Assembly: GCA_963734395.1 (NCBI GenBank)
Contig: CAVTGY010000007.1
Coordinates: 124,001-188,000 of the forward strand
Reading direction: 5' to 3'
Length of the DNA stretch: 64,000 nt
Origin: Bog-756 sp963734395
GTDB taxonomy: Bacteria; Actinomycetota; Acidimicrobiia; Acidimicrobiales; RAAP-2
A program made the position numbers and the translations under genes. Position 1 is the first letter of the stretch, and each line of letters starts with the position of its first letter. Below are positions 59,935-64,000 of this stretch, one piece after another. The notes under the pieces were generated by a model. It was not told the DNA's origin. It was given only the letters and a program-made list of their open reading frames with translations, and made no database searches.

Positions 59935-61425
59935 ATGGCCCGCCGAGATCGCCGGCGGGGTGGTGCCCACAGCGCGGGTAAGCGCAAAGGATCGGCGGGC
60001 ACGCCCCCTCCCGAAGCTCCGCCACCGACTGAGTCTGCATTCAACCTGGTCGGAGGAGCGGACCTGGCTGGAGAAGGCGCTGACACCGGACTCGGACCCG
60101 GAGCCGAACGGCCAGCCTCTGACGGCCCCGAGGGCACTGACCGCCCCGAGGGCTCTGACGGCCCCGGGGGCACCTCCCCAGCCATGGCTGTGGCGGTCTC
60201 CTCATCAGGCGAGGGAGCCGGCCTGGGTGCGATGAGCACGAGCTCGACCGTCGAGACAACGCCGAAAATGACCCGGCGCAAGAGGAAGCGCAGGCGTAGC
60301 TGGCTCGATCGGGTGCTGCTTGCCGGTGTGGTGGTGGTGGCATTGGCGCTGGCGGCGGTGGGATCTGCGTACGCCTATCTCCAGTTTCGGTTCGACCAGG
60401 TCAGCCGGGTAACCGTGAAGCATCTGGTGGCGGCGCCGCCGGGCCAACCCTTCAATGTCCTGCTCATCGGCTCGGACTCAAGGGCCGATGAGAGTTCCTC
60501 CGATTCGGTGCACTTCGGCTCCGAAGCTTCGACCGCAGGGCAGCGCAGCGATGTGGTCAAGATCGTCCATGTGGTTCCGGCAACTGGGCAGATCAGCGTG
60601 CTGTCCATTCCCAGGGACACCATGGTGACGGTGGCCGGCAACACCACCGACACTGGCCGGTACAACCGGATCAACTCGACCTACAACGCCGGTCCCGACC
60701 AGTTGGTGCAGACGATCGAGGCCAATTTCGGCATCCCCATCGAGCACGTCGTACAGATCGACTTCGAGGGATTCCGCGGCGCCGTGGATGCCATAGGCGG
60801 GATCAACCTCGACTTCCCCTACCCGGCCAAGGACACCTACACCGGTCTGAACATCACCCAGGCCGGCTGCCAGCATGTCAACGGCGGATACTCCTTGGCG
60901 GTAGCTCGTAGCCGGCACTACGAGTACTTCAAGGATGGGTACTGGCAGTACGACGGCACCAGTGACTACGGTCGTATCCAACGTCAGAACGCGTTCCTGA
61001 AGGCGCTGATCAACCAGGCCGAGACGAAGTACAACCCCCTCACCCTGAACGCATTCATCGGATCGGTGGTTCAGGGAGTCACCATCGATTCCACCTTCAC
61101 CGTCGGCGACCTGGTTGCCCTGGCTCGCGAGTTCCATGCCTTCGCTTCGCAGTCGCTGGCCACGGCGACGCTGCCCACCTATTCGGCCGAGTCGGCGGAC
61201 TTTGCCTCACTGGGTGATGTGCTCTATGTGCAGCCTGCACCGGCCAATCAGGTGATCACCCAATTCCTCGGCCAGGCTCCCGAGCCCGCATTCGCGCCAC
61301 CCCCGGGTCCCTACGGGGTGGTCCCAACCACCACGACGGTGCCCGGTGCCGAGTCCACGCCGGGCACTTCGGGGACCAGCACGACCACGACGATCGAAAC
61401 CGACTTCGACCCAGTTCCCTGCTGA
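59935..61425 (+). CDS. LytR-CpsA-Psr (LCP) family wall-glycopolymer transferase
   Basis: A 496-residue membrane protein that probably attaches secondary polymers to peptidoglycan. A disordered, Pro/Gly-rich cytosolic N-terminus of about 120 residues and a basic patch (RRKRKRRRSW) precede one membrane helix (VLLAGVVVVALALAAVG). The LCP domain follows: FNVLLIGSDSRADE, SDVVKIVHVVPATGQISVLSIPRDTMV, RINSTYNAGPDQLVQTIEANFGIPIEH, and ARSRHYEY. A Pro/Thr tail ends the protein. It follows sufC by 54 bases but is unrelated to it in function. Confidence 0.92.
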   Translation: MARRDRRRGGAHSAGKRKGSAGTPPPEAPPPTESAFNLVGGADLAGEGADTGLGPGAERPASDGPEGTDRPEGSDGPGGTSPAMAVAVSSSGEGAGLGAMSTSSTVETTPKMTRRKRKRRRSWLDRVLLAGVVVVALALAAVGSAYAYLQFRFDQVSRVTVKHLVAAPPGQPFNVLLIGSDSRADESSSDSVHFGSEASTAGQRSDVVKIVHVVPATGQISVLSIPRDTMVTVAGNTTDTGRYNRINSTYNAGPDQLVQTIEANFGIPIEHVVQIDFEGFRGAVDAIGGINLDFPYPAKDTYTGLNITQAGCQHVNGGYSLAVARSRHYEYFKDGYWQYDGTSDYGRIQRQNAFLKALINQAETKYNPLTLNAFIGSVVQGVTIDSTFTVGDLVALAREFHAFASQSLATATLPTYSAESADFASLGDVLYVQPAPANQVITQFLGQAPEPAFAPPPGPYGVVPTTTTVPGAESTPGTSGTSTTTTIETDFDPVPC

Positions 61426-61426
61426 T

Positions 61427-61946
61427 TCAGGCGATCGACGACTCGGTTTCGTCGAGGCCCTGTGCCAGCGTGTTCCAGCTCAGTGTGGCGCACTTGATGC
61501 GCACCGGGAACTTGACCACACCTTGCAGCGCGGCGAGCTCTCCGAGGGCATCAACGTCGACGGCCACCGGCTCGAGGATCTCCACGTCAGCCCCGGATCC
61601 CTCTCCACCGGAGGCCCCGTTGCCCGACGGAAGGGTGGATTCGTGGATTGACATCATCTGCTTGAAGGTGCGGATCAGGCCCCGGACTTCGGGAACCGGC
61701 TTTCCCTTGACGGCGGCTGACATTAATGAGGCCGATGATTGGCTGATCGAGCATCCGGTTCCGGCGATCTTGATGTCCGAGACCACATCATCGGTCACCT
61801 CGAGGGTGACCACGATCTCGTCTCCGCACAGGGGGTTGAAACCTTCGACTCTCTGTGCGGGCGGAGATTCCAGCTCGCCCCGGTTACGCGGGGAGCGGTA
61901 GTGGTCCAGGAATTATTTCGCGGTAGAGGTCTTCGAGACCGGGCAT
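61427..61946 (-). CDS. sufU: Fe-S cluster assembly protein SufU, with a frame break
   Basis: Zinc-dependent sulfur acceptor that receives sulfane sulfur from SufS. The intact part includes GTGCSISQSSASLMSAAVKGKP and the late RIKCATLSWNTL. The N-terminus, MPGLEDLYREII then LDHYRSPRNRGELESPPAQRVEGFNPLCGDEIVVTLEV (in parts), is in another frame: one extra base at 61909-61910 (plus-strand GG) explains the break. Corrected length is 172 residues with all three zinc/thiol cysteines. It lies 61 bases after sufS on the same strand. Confidence 0.88.
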
Positions 61947-62007
61947 CAGGAGTGCATCTCCTTGGCGGCGGCAGGGCTGTTCACAGGATCAGAGTACCGG
62001 TCGGCGC

Positions 62008-63264
62008 TCATCCGAAAAACGCCCCCGCTGCGCTGAGAGCGTCGGCCAATGCGTCGACGTCGGACTCGTCGTTGTAAAGACCGAAGGAGGCACGGGCGGT
62101 GGCGTTGACGCCCAACCGTCGCATCAGAGGCTTCGCACAGTGATGACCTGCCCTGACGCAGACCCCGTATTCGTCGAGGACCTGGGAGATGTCGTGCGGA
62201 TGAATCCCCCGGTAGGCAAAGGAGATCACGCCGCCCCGGTCTGCAGGATGGGGAGGGCCGAAGATGGTGAGGTCGTCACCGAAGCGCTCGGCCAGGGAAG
62301 ACATGGCGTAAGTGGTCAGCTGGAGCTCGTGATTGCGGACTGCTTCCATGCCGACAGTCCGCAGGTAGTCGACGGCGGCTCCGAGCCCGATGGCCTCGGT
62401 GATCGGCGGCGTGCCGGCTTCGAACCGCCAGGGAATGTCGTTGGGGGTGAACCCGTCCTTGCTGACGTCGAGGATCATCTCCCCGCCCCCGAGGAACGGA
62501 GGAAGCTCCTCGAGCAGATCGCCCCGTCCCCACAGAACTCCGATACCGGTCGGACCGAGCATCTTGTGCGAGCTGAAGGCCAGGAAGTCGACGCCGAGCT
62601 CGGTCACATCGGTGGGGAGGTGGGGAACCGACTGCGCAGCGTCGGCGACCACTACGGCGCCGGCCCGGTGGGCCGTCTCGGCGATGTGACTGATCGGATT
62701 GAGCGTCCCCAGAACATTGGACATACAGGTGACCGCCACCAGCTTGGCCCCCGACACCAGCCGGCCCAGGTCCTCGAGCTCGAGGCGACCATTTTCGTCA
62801 ACCGGAATCCAGCGAATGGTCAGTCCCCGTTCGGCGGCCAGCATGTGCCAGGGAACGATATTGGCGTGATGCTCCATTTCGGTCAGCACGATCGTGTCAC
62901 CCGCGTGCAGATTGGCCCGCCCCCAGGTGTGGGCGACCAGATTGATTCCCTCGGTGGCGTTCTTGGCGAAGATGATCTCGCGGGATGGATCGGGTGCGCC
63001 GATGAAACGCCCCACATTGTGGCGAGCCCCTTCGAATCGACGGGTTGCCTCCTCGGCGATGGCGTACACCCCGCGATGCACATTGGCGTGGGTGGTCTCG
63101 TCGTACTCGCGCATCGCATCGAGTACTTGAGTCGGGCGCTGTGCCGACGACGCTGAATCGAGGTAGATGATCGGGTGGCCGTTGACTTCGCGGCCGAGCA
63201 GGGGAAAGTCCTTACGGAGTCTGGCCACGTCCAGACCGGGTCGAGTGTTGGTTAACTCCGCCAC
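62008..63264 (-). CDS. sufS: Cysteine desulfurase SufS
   Basis: PLP enzyme that removes sulfur from cysteine and passes it to SufU. The 418-residue protein has FPLLGREVNGHPIIYLDSASSAQRP at the N-terminus, THANVHRGVY, NATEGINLVAHTWG, HHANIVPWHML, DAAQSVPHLPTDVTELGVDFLAFSSHKMLGPTGIGVLWG with the PLP lysine in SSHK, and the active-site Cys in RAGHHCAKPLMRRLG. ATG 63264 overlaps the end of the second sufC by 13 bases, so the two are co-transcribed. Confidence 0.96.
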   Translation of the reverse strand: MAELTNTRPGLDVARLRKDFPLLGREVNGHPIIYLDSASSAQRPTQVLDAMREYDETTHANVHRGVYAIAEEATRRFEGARHNVGRFIGAPDPSREIIFAKNATEGINLVAHTWGRANLHAGDTIVLTEMEHHANIVPWHMLAAERGLTIRWIPVDENGRLELEDLGRLVSGAKLVAVTCMSNVLGTLNPISHIAETAHRAGAVVVADAAQSVPHLPTDVTELGVDFLAFSSHKMLGPTGIGVLWGRGDLLEELPPFLGGGEMILDVSKDGFTPNDIPWRFEAGTPPITEAIGLGAAVDYLRTVGMEAVRNHELQLTTYAMSSLAERFGDDLTIFGPPHPADRGGVISFAYRGIHPHDISQVLDEYGVCVRAGHHCAKPLMRRLGVNATARASFGLYNDESDVDALADALSAAGAFFG

Positions 63265-64000
63265 GCGTCGTACCCTTCGGACTCGATCGAAGCTATCAAT
63301 TCCGGTCCGCCTTCGGCCACGATGACCCCGTCGACCAGCAGATGGACCCGGTCGGCGTGCAATTCGTCGAGCATCCGCTGGTAGTGGGTGATCACCAACA
63401 CGCCCAGATCGGGCCGATCCTCACGAACCGTGCGGACTCCTCGGGCCACCGTGCGGAGTGCGTCGACGTCGAGTCCCGAATCCGTCTCATCGAGTATCGC
63501 CATCTCCGGTTCGAGCATGGCCATCTGGAGGATCTCGTTGCGCTTCTTCTCACCCCCGGAGAAGCCCTCGTTGAGGTAACGCTCACCGAACGCGGATCCA
63601 TGCCCAGCTTCTCCATCCACTCCATCATCATCAGACGGACTTCGAGAACCGACATCTCCGTGCCTCTGCGGGCGGACAGGGCTTGTCTGAGGAACTGGAT
63701 CACCGGCACGCCGCTGATCGACTCGGGTTGCTGAAAGGCCAAGAACAGCCCGGCCTTGCCACGGACGTCCGGCGGCCACGCGGTGATGTCCTCGCCCCGA
63801 AGGCGGATCGCACCCGATGTGACTCGGAATGCCGGATTGCCGAGCAGGACGCTGGCCAGGGTCGACTTGCCGGAGCCGTTGGGCCCCATCAGGGCGTGCA
63901 CCTGTCCTCGGTCGACCGTCAACTCGACCCCGCGCAGGATGGGCTTGCCTTCGACGGAGACATGGAGGTCCTCGATCTGGAGCAGGGGCGGGGTCGCCTG
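63252..64000 (-). CDS. sufC: Second SufC-type ATPase, 5' end outside window, one frame break
   Basis: An ABC ATPase of the SufC kind continuing past the right edge. Visible: LLQIEDLHVSVEGKPILRGVELTV near the start, Walker A GPNGSGKSTLASVLLG, signature EGFSGGEKKRNEILQMAMLEPEMAILDETDSGLDVDAL with Walker B, and ITHYQRMLDEL. Near 63595 the frame jumps between MEKLGMDP and AFGERYLNEGF; one missing base explains it. It differs clearly from the forward SufC at 59149 (for example EGFSGGEKKRNE versus VDLSGGERKRNE), so it is a paralog and not a copy error. It is followed by sufS and sufU. Confidence 0.88.
   Translation of the reverse strand, partial: GDPAPAPDRGPPCLRRRQAHPARGRVDGRPRTGARPDGAQRLRQVDPGQRPARQSGIPSHIGCDPPSGRGHHRVAAGRPWQGRAVLGLSATRVDQRRAGDPVPQTSPVRPQRHGDVGSRSPSDDDGVDGEAGHGSAFGERYLNEGFSGGEKKRNEILQMAMLEPEMAILDETDSGLDVDALRTVARGVRTVREDRPDLGVLVITHYQRMLDELHADRVHLLVDGVIVAEGGPELIASIESEGYDAWRS

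Overview
The window is a high-GC actinobacterial chromosome segment, most likely from the class Acidimicrobiia or a close relative. Pointers are the argS-lysA-hom-thrC-rho-rpmE-prfA-prmC-tsaC gene order, many GTG starts with 4-base overlaps, a mycothiol-type (MDMPI) enzyme, an SufBDC/SufS/SufU iron-sulfur system, secreted proteins built from 42-residue GYWLVASDGG repeats, and a rich set of acyl-CoA enzymes. No rRNA, phage, insertion sequence or CRISPR array was seen; the only RNA gene is a tRNA cut by the left edge.

Layout. 0-13 kb: housekeeping block for arginyl-tRNA, lysine and threonine synthesis, Rho, ribosomal protein L31, RF1 and its methylase, and tRNA t6A synthesis, plus one TAT-exported protein. 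The usual homoserine kinase gene between thrC and rho is absent. 12.8-17.4 kb: a branched-chain amino acid operon (leuB-ilvE-cimA-unknown) preceded by what looks like a transcription attenuator with a 15-codon leader peptide containing Val-Ile-Ile-Ile. 18-30.3 kb: lipid or steroid catabolism (acyl-CoA dehydrogenase, thiolase, enoyl-CoA hydratase, thioesterase, acyl-CoA ligase, SDRs). Three 14-bp palindromes of the KstR type lie in front of these genes. 30.4-36.3 kb: a secreted phospholipase C and then a five-gene cluster resembling the maturation part of methylamine dehydrogenase loci: thioredoxin-like protein, unknown protein, MauE-like membrane protein, TAT-exported cysteine-rich protein fused to 42-residue repeats, and a polytopic membrane protein. 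This is the best candidate for an undescribed system. 36.3-54.4 kb: Lgt, an NlpC/P60 hydrolase, hydrolases and peptidases, and a partial ethylmalonyl-CoA pathway set (Mcl-like lyase, Mcd-like dehydrogenase, MaoC-like hydratase), MutY, and assorted enzymes. 54.5-64 kb: iron-sulfur assembly. A forward set (sufB, a four-cysteine protein, sufD, Rieske ferredoxin, sufC) faces a reverse set (second sufC, sufS, sufU), with an LCP-family wall enzyme between them.

Quality warning. At least eleven single-base frame breaks interrupt otherwise intact, conserved genes (cimA, thiolase, echA, the 32.95-kb gene twice, the cysteine-rich protein, the 35.5-kb membrane protein, mutY, the 48-kb hydrolase, sufU, sufC2). 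About nine read as one extra base, several in or next to G/C runs. Essential genes are hit, so assembly or sequencing error is more likely than gene decay. These genes are annotated across the break.
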